Assembly (NCBI GenBank): GCA_943367595.1
Contig: CALRJS020000008.1
Coordinates: 44,171-108,170 of the forward strand
Reading direction: 5' to 3'
DNA length: 64,000 nt
DNA from: MW101C3 sp943367595
Lineage (GTDB): Bacteria > Cyanobacteriota > Cyanobacteriia > PCC-6307 > Cyanobiaceae
Below the pieces are notes generated by a model. It searched no databases. It saw only the letters and a program-made list of their open reading frames with translations, and was not told the DNA's origin. A program made the translations under genes and the position numbers. Positions 43,862-52,353 of the stretch are shown one piece after another. Within the stretch, counting starts at the first letter, position 1. Every line of letters begins with the position of its first letter.

Positions 43862-45151
43862 TCAATTCGGCAGCAGCTTGGCTGCCAGCGGAGCCGCGGC
43901 GGCGAGCAGCGGCGTGGTGGAGTCGTGGCCGCCGCCCAGCAGCCGCCCCATTTCCATCTCATCGGATCCGGGCACCTTCGGCACCACATCTTCCGCCAGC
44001 TCCATCCGCGCCACGCCGCCGGCCTCCAGGCGCATGCAACCGCCGGTTTCCGAGCAGAGGATCACGCAGAGTGGCTTGCGATCCTCGGGTTCGCAGATCA
44101 GCCGCAACCCCACGATCGTGCCCGGGTGGCTGCTGGGGATCCCCACCGGCACCGGCATCAGCTTGAGGCGCACTTCCTTGCCGTCGCTGCGCTCGAAGTC
44201 GGCGCCGATCGCGTCGCCGTCCATCCTGTAGCTGGTCACGAAGTGCCAGCCCAGCCGGTCGGCGATCCAGGCGGCCAGCAGCAGCCCCTGCACCGGATGG
44301 CTGCCTTCCACGTCGATGTCGAGGTGCACCACGTGGCTGAGCGATTCGCGCCGACCGGGAGGGTCGAACACCATGGCCAGCGACTCCCGCCAGCTGCGCA
44401 ACCGCAGCCAGTTGAGGTCGTTGACGGCGGTGCTGCTGTTGACGCGCTCCTCCAGCAGATCAAGGCAGCGGCGCGGCGGGCCGAGGGCGCTGTCGATCAC
44501 CAGCCGGCGCCCCGGGCTGCTGAGGGCCGCCAGCAGATCGGGCGCCTCCTCCAGCGAACCGTTCCACCACACCCAGCAGGGCAGGTCGTCGGGCACCAGG
44601 GGTTGCAGCAGGGTCAGGCCCTGCCGCAGGGCGTCGAAGTCGCCGCGCAGCACCACCACATCTCCGCAGGTGGCGCCGTTGTTGCCTTCCTCGCTGAGCG
44701 GGCAGTAGGCGGCCACCAGCGTTTCCAGCCCGGCGCTCTTGCTGAGCGTGGGTGCCAGGGTGATCAGCCGGCGCGGTTGATAGGCGCTGATCGCCGATTC
44801 CACGTGCTGGCCTCGCAGGTCTTCACCGACGTGGTCGAACCCCGCGTGTTCGCCCAGCGCCCAGGCCAGTTCCGGTGCCAGCGGCGAGGTGCTGGGGGGA
44901 AGGCCGCAGAAGTCGACCGCTTCACGGGCCGCCTCCAGCACTTCCGGACGCACCACACCGGTCACCGGGCCTTCCAGCCGGCCCAGCCGCACCAGGTGCT
45001 GCTCCACCCAGGCCGGTTGCCACACCAGCAGGGTGAAGGTGCTGGCCCCGCTGCTGTGCCCAAGGTCGTGCTGCCAGAGCTTCTCCAGGTAGCCGGTGAG
45101 CTCGGGGGGCGGCAGTTCCACCGGGGCCTGAAGGGTCAGTTGGGGGCTCAT
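43862..45151 (-). CDS. opcA: Glucose-6-phosphate dehydrogenase assembly protein OpcA
   Basis: A 429-aa OpcA, the redox-linked activator that assembles and activates G6PDH in cyanobacteria. The family segments LTLQAPVELPPPELTGYLEKLW, ARVNSSTAVNDLNWLRLRSWRE-like VNSSTAVNDLNWLRL, and AAWIADRLGW are present. Several Cys residues (for example ICEPEDRKPLCVILCSETGGCM) could take part in thioredoxin regulation; that is inference. It begins 55 bases after zwf and ends 36 bases before cobB, so zwf-opcA-cobB is a probable operon. Confidence 0.93.
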   Translation of the reverse strand: MSPQLTLQAPVELPPPELTGYLEKLWQHDLGHSSGASTFTLLVWQPAWVEQHLVRLGRLEGPVTGVVRPEVLEAAREAVDFCGLPPSTSPLAPELAWALGEHAGFDHVGEDLRGQHVESAISAYQPRRLITLAPTLSKSAGLETLVAAYCPLSEEGNNGATCGDVVVLRGDFDALRQGLTLLQPLVPDDLPCWVWWNGSLEEAPDLLAALSSPGRRLVIDSALGPPRRCLDLLEERVNSSTAVNDLNWLRLRSWRESLAMVFDPPGRRESLSHVVHLDIDVEGSHPVQGLLLAAWIADRLGWHFVTSYRMDGDAIGADFERSDGKEVRLKLMPVPVGIPSSHPGTIVGLRLICEPEDRKPLCVILCSETGGCMRLEAGGVARMELAEDVVPKVPGSDEMEMGRLLGGGHDSTTPLLAAAAPLAAKLLPN

Positions 45152-45206
45152 GGGGAGAGGGGCAGGGCGGGGGACGGAGCGGACGTGAAGGGTGGGACCG
45201 GGGCGT

Positions 45207-46730
45207 TCAGGGGCGGCGCCAGACCAGGTTGTCGCTGGCGAGCAGGCTGTCGGCAGCGGCGGGGCCCCAGGTGCGGGCCTCGTAGGGCTGGACCGGCAGC
45301 TGCCAGGGGCTGTCCTCGATCAGCTCCAGCAGGGGGGTGTAAAGACGCCACGCCGCTTCCACTTCATCGCCGCGGGTGAACAGAGTGGGATCTCCCAGCA
45401 TGGCGTCGGCGAGCAGGCGCACGTAGCCCTCATCGGAGGGTTCCCCGAACGATTCGTCGTAGGAGAACTGCATGTCGACCGGCCGGCTGCGCATGCCCGA
45501 TCCCGGTGCCTTCACCTCGAAGCGGAATTCGGCGCCTTCGTTGGGCTGGATGCGCAGGATCAGCTGGTTGGCGGTGGGGCTGCCGCCGGCGGCGTCGAAC
45601 AGGTGCACCGGCGCCTCACGGAAGGTGAGCACCACCTCGCTGAGCCGCTTGGGCAGTTGCTTGCCGGTGCGCAGATAGAAGGGCACCCCCTGCCAGCGCC
45701 AGTTGTCGATGAACAGCTTCATCGCCACATAGGTTTCGGTGGTGCTGTTCGGGTTGACCCCCGGCTCCTCCCGGTAGCCCTTGATCGGACGGCTGCGGGA
45801 GCCGCCGGGGCCGTACTGGCCGCGCACGCAGCAGTTCCAGGGCTCGGCCTCATCGGCGAGGCGGGCGGCCTGCAGCACCTTGGCCTTCTCGTTGCGGATC
45901 GCTTCCGGGTCGAAGCGGCCCGGCGCTTCCATGGTGGTGAGCGCCAGCATCTGGGTGAGGTGGTTCTGCACCATGTCCCGCAGGGCGCCGGAGCTTTCGT
46001 AGTAGCCGGCCCGCTCCTCCACCCCCACGGTTTCAGCGGCAGTGATCTGCACGCTGGAGATGAAGTTGCGGTTCCAGATCGGCTCGAAGATGGTGTTGGC
46101 GAAGCGCAGCACCAGGATGTTCTGGACCGTTTCCTTGCCCAGGTAGTGGTCGATCCGGAACACCTGGTTTTCCTGGGCGCAGGCCTGCACGATCCGGTTG
46201 AGCTTCTCCGCGCTGCCGTAGTCACGGCCGAAGGGCTTCTCGATCACCACCCGGCTGCGCTGCGGGTCGCTCAGCAGGCCGGCATCGGCGAGGGCGCGGC
46301 AGCCGCTGCCATAGAAGGTGGGCGACACCGACAGGTAGAAGGTGCGGTTGGAGCGGGTGGCCCGTAGCCGGTCGATGGCCTCGAGCCGCTGGCCCAGGCG
46401 CACCAGATGCTCAGGCACCTGCAGGTCCACCGGCTCATAGAAGAGGCCGCTGCTGAACTGTTCCCAGGCGCTGGCGTGGTCGGCCACCTCCTCCGCCAGG
46501 GCCTCGGTCATGCGGGCGCGGAACTCTTCATCGCTCCAGGGGCGGCGGGCACAGCCCAGCACGGCGAACTCGCTGGGCAGGCGCCGCTGGCGAAACAGCT
46601 CGAACAGCGCCGGAATCAGCTTGCGGTGGGTGAGGTCGCCGCTGGCGCCGAAGATCACCAGACACTGGGGTGAGATCACCCGCTCCTGGCGCAACCCGAC
46701 CCTGAGCGGATTGGTGAGGACGGCGGTCAT
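45207..46730 (-). CDS. zwf: Glucose-6-phosphate 1-dehydrogenase
   Basis: Oxidises glucose 6-phosphate with NADP, the entry to the oxidative pentose phosphate pathway that makes NADPH in the dark. The 507-aa length is normal. The cofactor motif is IFGASGDLTHRKLIPALF (about residues 27-44) and the active-site peptide RIDHYLGKETVQN. The ATG at 46728-46730 is preferred over upstream codons because petH's terminator lies only about 85 bases upstream. It leads the zwf-opcA-cobB unit. Confidence 0.95.
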   Translation of the reverse strand: MTAVLTNPLRVGLRQERVISPQCLVIFGASGDLTHRKLIPALFELFRQRRLPSEFAVLGCARRPWSDEEFRARMTEALAEEVADHASAWEQFSSGLFYEPVDLQVPEHLVRLGQRLEAIDRLRATRSNRTFYLSVSPTFYGSGCRALADAGLLSDPQRSRVVIEKPFGRDYGSAEKLNRIVQACAQENQVFRIDHYLGKETVQNILVLRFANTIFEPIWNRNFISSVQITAAETVGVEERAGYYESSGALRDMVQNHLTQMLALTTMEAPGRFDPEAIRNEKAKVLQAARLADEAEPWNCCVRGQYGPGGSRSRPIKGYREEPGVNPNSTTETYVAMKLFIDNWRWQGVPFYLRTGKQLPKRLSEVVLTFREAPVHLFDAAGGSPTANQLILRIQPNEGAEFRFEVKAPGSGMRSRPVDMQFSYDESFGEPSDEGYVRLLADAMLGDPTLFTRGDEVEAAWRLYTPLLELIEDSPWQLPVQPYEARTWGPAAADSLLASDNLVWRRP

Positions 46731-46815
46731 GGGGGAAGGGCGGGCCGGATCCCTCCACGAAAGCCGGGAACCGGCCACCCACGGAGTGCCCAGGCGGCTT
46801 TGTGGGGGTTTCGGC

Positions 46816-46842
46816 AAAAAAAAGCCCGCCCAGAGGGCGGGC
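46816..46842 (-). terminator. Rho-independent terminator of petH
   Basis: On the minus strand a perfect 7-bp stem (GCCCGCC / GGCGGGC) with a 5-base loop is followed by eight T. It begins 24 bases after the petH stop and isolates petH from zwf. Confidence 0.9.
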
Positions 46843-46865
46843 CGAGCCGGCAGGACCTTGTGGGC

Positions 46866-48053
46866 TCAGTAGGTTTCCACGTGCCAGCGCTCGGCTTTCT
46901 TGAGCTGCGGGCGCAGCTCCGACCAGTTCAGCCCCTTGGCCTCGGCGGCCTTGGTCATGGCTTCGTCGATGCCGGGCTCCATGCCCCGCAGACCGCACAT
47001 GTACACGTGGGTCTTGGGATCTTCAATCATGTTGAAGATCTCTTCGCCGTGTTCGGCCACTCGGTCCTGGATGTACATGCGGCCGCCCGAGGGGTTCTGC
47101 TGCTCGCGGCTGATGGCTTTGGTGTAGCGGAAGTTGTCGGGGAAGTGGCTCAGGTAGCTCTGGAAGTCGTCTTCGTAGAGCAGGTTAGCGGTGGTGGGCA
47201 CGCCCATGATCAGCCAGGCCTTGCCATTGAACTGGTAGTGGGGATTCTTCTCACGCTCGCCGGGATCAAACATGCGGCGCAGGTAGGCCCGCATCGGTGC
47301 GATGCCGGTGCCGGTGGCCAGCATGATCACGTTGGCGTCTTCGTCGGGAGGGAGGAGCATTTCCTTGCCCACCGGGCCCGTGATCTTGACCTTGGCGCCG
47401 GGCTCGATGTCACAGAGGAACGTGGAGCAGACACCGTTGATGGTTTCGCCGTCTTTCTCGTATTGCAGCTGACGAACGCAGAGCGACACGGTCTTGTCTT
47501 CGAGGTTGTCGCCGTGGCGGGTGCTGGCGATCGAGTACAGACGCAGCTTGTGCGGCTTGCCGTTGGCGTCGGTGCCATCAGGAATGATGCCGATGCTCTG
47601 GCCTTCCACGTAGTGGAGGTTGCCCTCGGAGAGGTCGAAGGTGATGTGGTTCACCCGGCCGATCGCCCCCTCGGCGAGCAGGGAGTAGTTGCCGAGCACG
47701 GTGCCCACGTAGGGGTCCTTCGGCTTGTAGAGGTTGACGGGCACGGCCTCGTGCTTGCCCGGTTCTTTGGCGGCGGTGGTGGTCACAGGAGCGATGGCGG
47801 GGGGGGCGACCGGGTCGGAGGGGCCGGGGTCAGGAGAAGAGGTGGGGGCCTGGTCGGCTTGGGTGACCGAGATCAGTCGTCCTCCCTGCTGGTTGATCAG
47901 GCGCAGCGTGGCCTGCATCCGGGACAGCGGCACCATGAAGCGACGTTCGGCCGCTCGCTCTCCGGGACCCTGCAGCCCTTCCACCACCAGGGTGAACATG
48001 CGGGCATCGGACTGGCGAAGCGCGGCGGTCGAGGTGCGCATGAAGCGACTCAC
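46866..48053 (-). CDS. petH: Ferredoxin-NADP reductase with CpcD-like N-terminal domain
   Basis: Transfers electrons from ferredoxin to NADP at the end of photosynthetic electron transport. The 395-aa protein has an N-terminal CpcD-like linker domain (about residues 1-65, MFTLVVEGLQ...FMVPLSRMQATLRLINQQGGRLISV) that attaches the enzyme to phycobilisomes, a Pro/Ala/Thr hinge, and the FNR core with FAD motif LRLYSIAST, LCVRQL, NADP motif MLATGTGIAPMRAYLRRM and the C-terminal WHVETY. The frame opens with GTG at 48053; ATG at 48041 is an alternative. Confidence 0.95.
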   Translation of the reverse strand: MSRFMRTSTAALRQSDARMFTLVVEGLQGPGERAAERRFMVPLSRMQATLRLINQQGGRLISVTQADQAPTSSPDPGPSDPVAPPAIAPVTTTAAKEPGKHEAVPVNLYKPKDPYVGTVLGNYSLLAEGAIGRVNHITFDLSEGNLHYVEGQSIGIIPDGTDANGKPHKLRLYSIASTRHGDNLEDKTVSLCVRQLQYEKDGETINGVCSTFLCDIEPGAKVKITGPVGKEMLLPPDEDANVIMLATGTGIAPMRAYLRRMFDPGEREKNPHYQFNGKAWLIMGVPTTANLLYEDDFQSYLSHFPDNFRYTKAISREQQNPSGGRMYIQDRVAEHGEEIFNMIEDPKTHVYMCGLRGMEPGIDEAMTKAAEAKGLNWSELRPQLKKAERWHVETY

Positions 48054-48160
48054 TGCGGAAAAAGGCTGTCAGATCTTAGGCAACGCTCCGAAGCCACAAC
48101 CGGCTCCCCAGCCGGTGCGCGGTTCCTGACGCCGACCTCCGGACATCAGGGCTAAGTTTG

Positions 48161-48775
48161 GTGCGCGACAACAGGTTGTCCTCTCCCCTACGTTCCCCGG
48201 CACTGGGGTGTTTCTACGTGGTGTCTTTCGCCGGTTCGCTCATCACTGCGTCAAGCCCGGTCACAGGGCAGCACTCCTGCGCCCTCGACACCATCCAACA
48301 GGAGATGGAACGCCTGCCCCAGGGCGCCCGTCGCCTGGCGGTTCAGCTGCGCATCGACCTCAAGGACGACCTGATCTGGTCGGTGCTCACGGATTACGAG
48401 AACCTCAGCCGCTTCATCCCGAACCTGTCCACTTCACGGCTGCTGTGGCGCCGCGACGACCGGGTGGGGCTGGAGCAGGTGGGCTGTCAGCAGTTCTGCG
48501 GTCTGCGCTTCTCGGCGCGGGTGGAGCTGGAGCTCCAGGAAGTGCGGGAGCACGGCATGCTCCGCTTCGCCATGACCCAGGGCGATTTCCGCCGTTTCGA
48601 AGGGGCGTGGCAGGTGAGTCCGGATCCGATCGGCTCCCGGCTCCTCTACGACCTCACCGTGCAGGGGCGCCCGGGCATGCCGATCGCCCTGATCGAGCAG
48701 CGCCTGCGCGAAGACCTCGCCGCCAACCTGCGGGCGGTCCAGCAGGAAGCCCTGCGCCGCTCGGGTCGCCTCTGA
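48161..48775 (+). CDS. SRPBCC (START-like) cyclase/dehydrase family protein
   Basis: About 204 aa with a C-terminal polyketide-cyclase/coenzyme-Q-binding fold: LAVQLRIDLKDDLIWSVLTDYENLSRFIPNLSTS, then VGLEQVGCQQFCGLRFSARVELELQE and LLYDLTVQGRPGMPIALIEQRL. Members bind hydrophobic ligands such as quinones or pigments. The start is uncertain: TTG/GTG at 48158/48161, GTG near 48218, or ATG at 48305 just before the domain. It is divergent from petH. Confidence 0.78.
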   Translation: MRDNRLSSPLRSPALGCFYVVSFAGSLITASSPVTGQHSCALDTIQQEMERLPQGARRLAVQLRIDLKDDLIWSVLTDYENLSRFIPNLSTSRLLWRRDDRVGLEQVGCQQFCGLRFSARVELELQEVREHGMLRFAMTQGDFRRFEGAWQVSPDPIGSRLLYDLTVQGRPGMPIALIEQRLREDLAANLRAVQQEALRRSGRL

Positions 48776-48820
48776 ACGCATCGGGCGGTGGTTGCCTGCG
48801 CTGCCAAGAGCAGGGCCGGC

Positions 48821-48948
48821 GCTTGAGCCTGATCACCGGTGCTTCAGCTGGATAACCAGTGCTTCAGCCGGATCCCGGTGCTCCCGGTGCTTCAGCCTGA
48901 TCACCGCTCCTTCAACCTGATCAGCGGCTGGCCTTGAACAGAGTCGTT
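48821..48948. repeat. Degenerate 20-base tandem array
   Basis: Units such as GCTTGAGCCTGATCACCGGT (48821), GCTTCAGCTGGATAACCAGT (48841) and GCTTCAGCCTGATCACCGCT (48889) recur, with one partial 9-base unit at 48880 and drifting copies up to about 48948. It lies in the long gap after the SRPBCC gene. Confidence 0.8.
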
Positions 48949-49041
48949 GACCTTGAGCAGGGTCAGGGCTGAAAAGGGTTCACGGCTGAACGGTGGTCCG
49001 CCTTGAGCTGCGGCTTGTGTTGAGCAATTGCTCGCGCTGAC

Positions 49042-49208
49042 GAGTGGCTTGTGTTGAGCAGTGGTTTGAGCCGAAGTGGCTCGTGTTGAACAGAGGGTTG
49101 CCCGGCGGGCGGGTCGCCTCGATCAGTGGGTGGCATCGGTGAGCGGCTCGTGTTGACGAGTGGCTCGCGCCGAGGACTGGCTCGTGTTCAGCAGTGGCTT
49201 GGGCTTCG
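49042..49208. repeat. Degenerate 16-17-base tandem array
   Basis: Units at 49042, 49059, 49075, and four consecutive 17-base copies at 49141, 49158, 49175 and 49192 share the core GTGGCTCGTGTTGA. Weaker copies extend back to about 49011. With the 20-base array it fills most of the 813-base gap 48776-49588, where no gene is supported; the rest (49209-49588) is AT-richer around 49490-49560 and shows nothing clear. Confidence 0.8.
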
Positions 49209-49588
49209 GGATGCCAACGGCTGCCGCTATGGCAGGGCGATGGCTCGGTGATGGCACGCGACAGCCCAAACGCTGCACAGCGAAGGAGTGGCTTGCCTCT
49301 GGTGCATCAGACACGAGAGGCCACCCTTGGATTCAGCGACGAGGGGCCATCCATGTGAGGACTGACTCTCATCAACGGTGAGCGATTGAGGTTCGGTGTG
49401 TCGCTAAGGAAGGACTTGATCACTGCCAGCTGACCAATCGCCATCAAGGCGGTGGCGAGCGTGGGATTCAGCCAGTGAAATGGGTGAGGCCTTGGATGGA
49501 CCAGACCTTCCCTGATATCTAAGGTGTATGTGTAAAACAACACAAAAATCTTAGGCCAAAAATGGCTCAAGATGATTGGTTCTTTGTA

Positions 49589-49661
49589 TACCCCCAAGGG
49601 GATTCGAACCCCTGTCGCCTCCGTGAAAGGGAGGTGTCCTAGGCCTCTAGACGATGGGGGC
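49589..49661 (-). tRNA. tRNA-Glu (TTC anticodon)
   Basis: A 73-base tRNA on the minus strand, without encoded CCA. It shows the acceptor GCCCCCA, D arm with TCTAGAGGCC, anticodon arm CCTCC-CTTTCAC-GGAGG, and T arm AGGGG-TTCGAAT-CCCCT. In cyanobacteria this tRNA also supplies glutamate for tetrapyrrole synthesis, the precursor of chlorophyll and cobalamin. Confidence 0.96.
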
Positions 49662-49735
49662 GAGGCCACGGGTGAAGGGCGTTCTCAGCCTCTCCAACCG
49701 ACGTATTGGACGCTACGGGTCGGAGTGGCCCTTCG

Positions 49736-50929
49736 TCAAGGAGGAGAAGGAACGGCGGCGTTCTGACCGTTCCACACCGGCACCGTGAAATGGAAGCAGG
49801 CCCCTTCCCCCGGCTCCGACACCACCCAGATCCGACCGCCGTGCACTTCCACGATCCGGCGGCACACCGATAGGCCTACCCCGAAGCCTGAGGTGGTGCC
49901 GGAGGTCTGGGGCAGGCGGACCCGCTCCAGGAACACCCGCTGCTGCTCGTTGCGGGGGATGCCCGGGCCGGTGTCGCACACGCTCACCTGCACCCACTGG
50001 TTGGTGCGGTGCAGCAGGGTGAGGTGCACCTGGCCCCCGTCGGGGGTGAACTTCAGGGCGTTCTCGATCAGGTTGAGAAGCACCTGGCGCATGCGTCGCT
50101 GGTCGGCGAAGACGGCCGGCAGATCGGCGGGAATGTCGGTGATCAGCTGGATGTCGCGGCCCACCCACAGCTTTTCGAGCTCAAGGATCGCCTCCGCCGC
50201 CACCGAGGCCAACCCCAGCTGCTGGGGATTGAACAGGGCTTCCCAGCGGGTGGTCCCCACCTCCAGCAGGTCCTTGGAGAGGTGCTCGATGTCGTCCAGC
50301 CGCCGGTCGAGCACATCGCGGCAACGGGTGGAGTCGATGTGGCCGAGCTGCAGGCTCTGCAGGGCCAGCTTGGCGGCGGTGAGCGGCGTGCGCAGCTCAT
50401 GGGCCACCATGCGCAGCAGCCGTTCCTGCACGCCCAGCCGTTCGATCAGGGTTTCGTTCTCCTGACGCAGCACCAGCAGCTGATCCTCCAGCTGCAGTTC
50501 CCGCTGGGTGCGGCTGCCATCCATCTCGGCGGGGCGCAGGCTCATGCCCAGGCCGCTCACCACTTCCCGCTGCTGCCAGCGCGGCAGCCAGCCCTTGAGC
50601 TGCTGCAGCACGGTGTTGCCGGCGAACACCTGCCGAGGCTTCGGCTCGAGTTTCACCAGGGCTGGGGTGGCCACGAGCCGGTGAAGCTCCAGCAGCTCCG
50701 GGCGCTCGGCCGGATGGGCCACCTCCAGGTTCACATCGAAACCGCTGTCGCTGCTCTGCAGCAGGTGCATCACGCCGCGCAGATCGGCGGTGGCGAGGTG
50801 GTACGGCGCCGCCACCAGCAGCAGTTTCAGCGGGCGACGCGGCGGCGGTGAGGCCTCAGGGGGATGGGTGGTGGGGTTAGGCCCCCCCGCAGCTGGCACC
50901 GTCTGGCAGGTCCAATACGTAAACGCCAC
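49736..50929 (-). CDS. sasA: Circadian sensor kinase SasA
   Basis: A 397-aa histidine kinase that binds the KaiC clock protein and relays its state to the response regulator RpaA. The N-terminal KaiB-like domain spans about residues 34-125 (PLKLLLVAAPYHLATADLRG...LEPKPRQVFAGNTVLQQL), followed by a coiled linker, the H box MVAHELRTPLTAAKLALQSL, the N box NLIENALKFTPDGG, G1 DTGPGIP and G2 GFGVGLSVCRRIVEVHGG. The start is GTG at 50929; a short Pro-rich leader precedes the KaiB-like part. The kai genes and rpaA are not in the window. Confidence 0.93.
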   Translation of the reverse strand: MAFTYWTCQTVPAAGGPNPTTHPPEASPPPRRPLKLLLVAAPYHLATADLRGVMHLLQSSDSGFDVNLEVAHPAERPELLELHRLVATPALVKLEPKPRQVFAGNTVLQQLKGWLPRWQQREVVSGLGMSLRPAEMDGSRTQRELQLEDQLLVLRQENETLIERLGVQERLLRMVAHELRTPLTAAKLALQSLQLGHIDSTRCRDVLDRRLDDIEHLSKDLLEVGTTRWEALFNPQQLGLASVAAEAILELEKLWVGRDIQLITDIPADLPAVFADQRRMRQVLLNLIENALKFTPDGGQVHLTLLHRTNQWVQVSVCDTGPGIPRNEQQRVFLERVRLPQTSGTTSGFGVGLSVCRRIVEVHGGRIWVVSEPGEGACFHFTVPVWNGQNAAVPSPP

Positions 50930-51110
50930 ATTATGAGTTCATCTGCAGTTCAGGGCAGGGCGCTGGGCCGGTTCAGCCGATTGCGGGTGAGCGCAGGCGG
51001 TTTCAGGCACGAGGGTCTGCCGGCGAACCGGGAGCACTGCACGGGCCGGCACGGAGAGTGGGCGAGGCATGGCTGCCGGACGATTGAAGTTCCTCGGCTG
51101 GTGCAGCACC

Positions 51111-51599
51111 ATGGAGATTCACGCGTCCTCCCCTTTGCGTCTTCTGCCCCGCTGGAGCCGGTCCCTCGTGGCGGTCCCCCTCCTGCTGCTCCCCGTCGCG
51201 TCTCTGCCCGCCGCTGCTCAAACCGCACCGGCCACGGAAGCGCAGATGCAGCTCTACACGCGGATCGCTGCTGTCAACGTCTGCATCGCCCGCGCCGGCG
51301 GCGTGGAGTTCGACAAAGCCGTGGCCATCGCTGGTGAAACCATCGCGCAAGTGCTCCAGGGGCTGCACGGCGGCAAGATCCAGCAGGTGGGCACCCAGAC
51401 CCTCACGATCGAGGATCTGCGCCGTGGTGCTGTGAACTCCGCCGTGATCGGCGCGGTGGATCTCTGCCCCAAGCAGGTGCCGCCGGATGTGGTGAAGCGG
51501 GTGGAGGCGGCGATCAAGCAGCAGGGATCCGGTGCAAGGCCGGCAGCTGGTGCGGGCGCACCTGCACCAGCTGCGCCTGCACCGGCCGCGCCGAAGTAG
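51111..51599 (+). CDS. Exported hypothetical protein
   Basis: A 162-aa protein from MEIHASSPL. A basic N-terminus and hydrophobic segment (about residues 14-34, SLVAVPLLLLPVASLPAAAQ) form a clear signal peptide with likely cleavage after AAA. The mature part has a conserved-looking domain (AAVNVCIARAGGVEFDKAVAIAGETIAQ...AVIGAVDLCPKQVP) with two Cys that could form a disulfide, and ends in a Pro/Ala tail. An upstream in-frame ATG at 51069 is less likely because it would bury the signal peptide. Function unknown. Confidence 0.65.
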   Translation: MEIHASSPLRLLPRWSRSLVAVPLLLLPVASLPAAAQTAPATEAQMQLYTRIAAVNVCIARAGGVEFDKAVAIAGETIAQVLQGLHGGKIQQVGTQTLTIEDLRRGAVNSAVIGAVDLCPKQVPPDVVKRVEAAIKQQGSGARPAAGAGAPAPAAPAPAAPK

Positions 51600-51750
51600 A
51601 GGGCTGAGAAGTTGGCCGCTCCGAGATAGGCCAACTTCACAACTGGCGGTCGTATCCGGATGCGGTTGACCCCTGGGTCAGTTGCAGTTCATTCAGGGCT
51701 TCTCGCTTTGCTGAAGGCATCCCTCCGGGGTGTTCTTCACCAACGTGGTC

Positions 51751-52299
51751 ATGACCTTCTCGTCATCTTCTGCCCTGATGGCCGCCGGCCTGCTCAGCAT
51801 CGGTGCCCTGGCTCCGCTCGCCGCCGAGGCCCAGTCGTTTGGGTTCCCCGGCCAGGCCTACCAGCAGGTGCCGGTGTATCAACAGCAGCCGGTGTATCGC
51901 CAGGTGCCGGTCTACCGCCAGGTTCCTGTTTATCGCCAGGAGCGTGTCTACCGCCAGGTGCCCGTGGTTCAGCAGGTGCCGGTCTACCGCCAGGTTCCTG
52001 TGGCCCAGCAATTTCCGCAGTCGGGAGTGATTCCGGTGCGCAACTTCCCCGCCCCTTATCAGGATTACCAAGGGCAGGTGAACGGCTTCAATGCACCTGC
52101 GCCGCAGACCATCGAAGAGCTTCAAGCGCTGCAGCAGCGCTGCTCGATCGGCCGGCTGGTGGGCGGCGTGATCGGCGGTGGCATCGGCTATGCCGCCTCG
52201 CGCGACCAGGGCCGCACCTGGGCGGTGCCGCTCGGTGCGCTGCTGGGCTCCCAGGTGGGCTGCAACGCCGGCCAGGGTCGCGGTCCGCTGCCTTGGTGA
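51751..52299 (+). CDS. Exported VPVYRQ-repeat protein with glycine-zipper end
   Basis: A 182-aa protein with a signal peptide (about residues 1-28, ending AAEAQ). Eight tandem hexapeptides of consensus VPVYRQ follow (DNA 51868-52011). A linker then leads to a C-terminal segment IGRLVGGVIGGGIGYAASRD...PLGALLGSQVGCNAG, a glycine-zipper 2TM-like pattern of outer-membrane or envelope proteins with two Cys. Synonymous codon differences between units show that the peptide, not just the DNA, is maintained. The start could be GTG at 51730. An envelope or surface role is inferred. Confidence 0.7.
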   Translation: MTFSSSSALMAAGLLSIGALAPLAAEAQSFGFPGQAYQQVPVYQQQPVYRQVPVYRQVPVYRQERVYRQVPVVQQVPVYRQVPVAQQFPQSGVIPVRNFPAPYQDYQGQVNGFNAPAPQTIEELQALQQRCSIGRLVGGVIGGGIGYAASRDQGRTWAVPLGALLGSQVGCNAGQGRGPLPW

Positions 52300-52353
52300 T
52301 CGCGGCCTTGCCCGGCACCCTTCAGGATCAGAGGGTTGTTCTCCCCTGGGTCG

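Noticed and set aside
49307..49669. Minus-strand 120-residue frame around tRNA-Glu
   Set aside because: It runs through the tRNA gene and an AT-rich intergenic stretch and shows no protein features.
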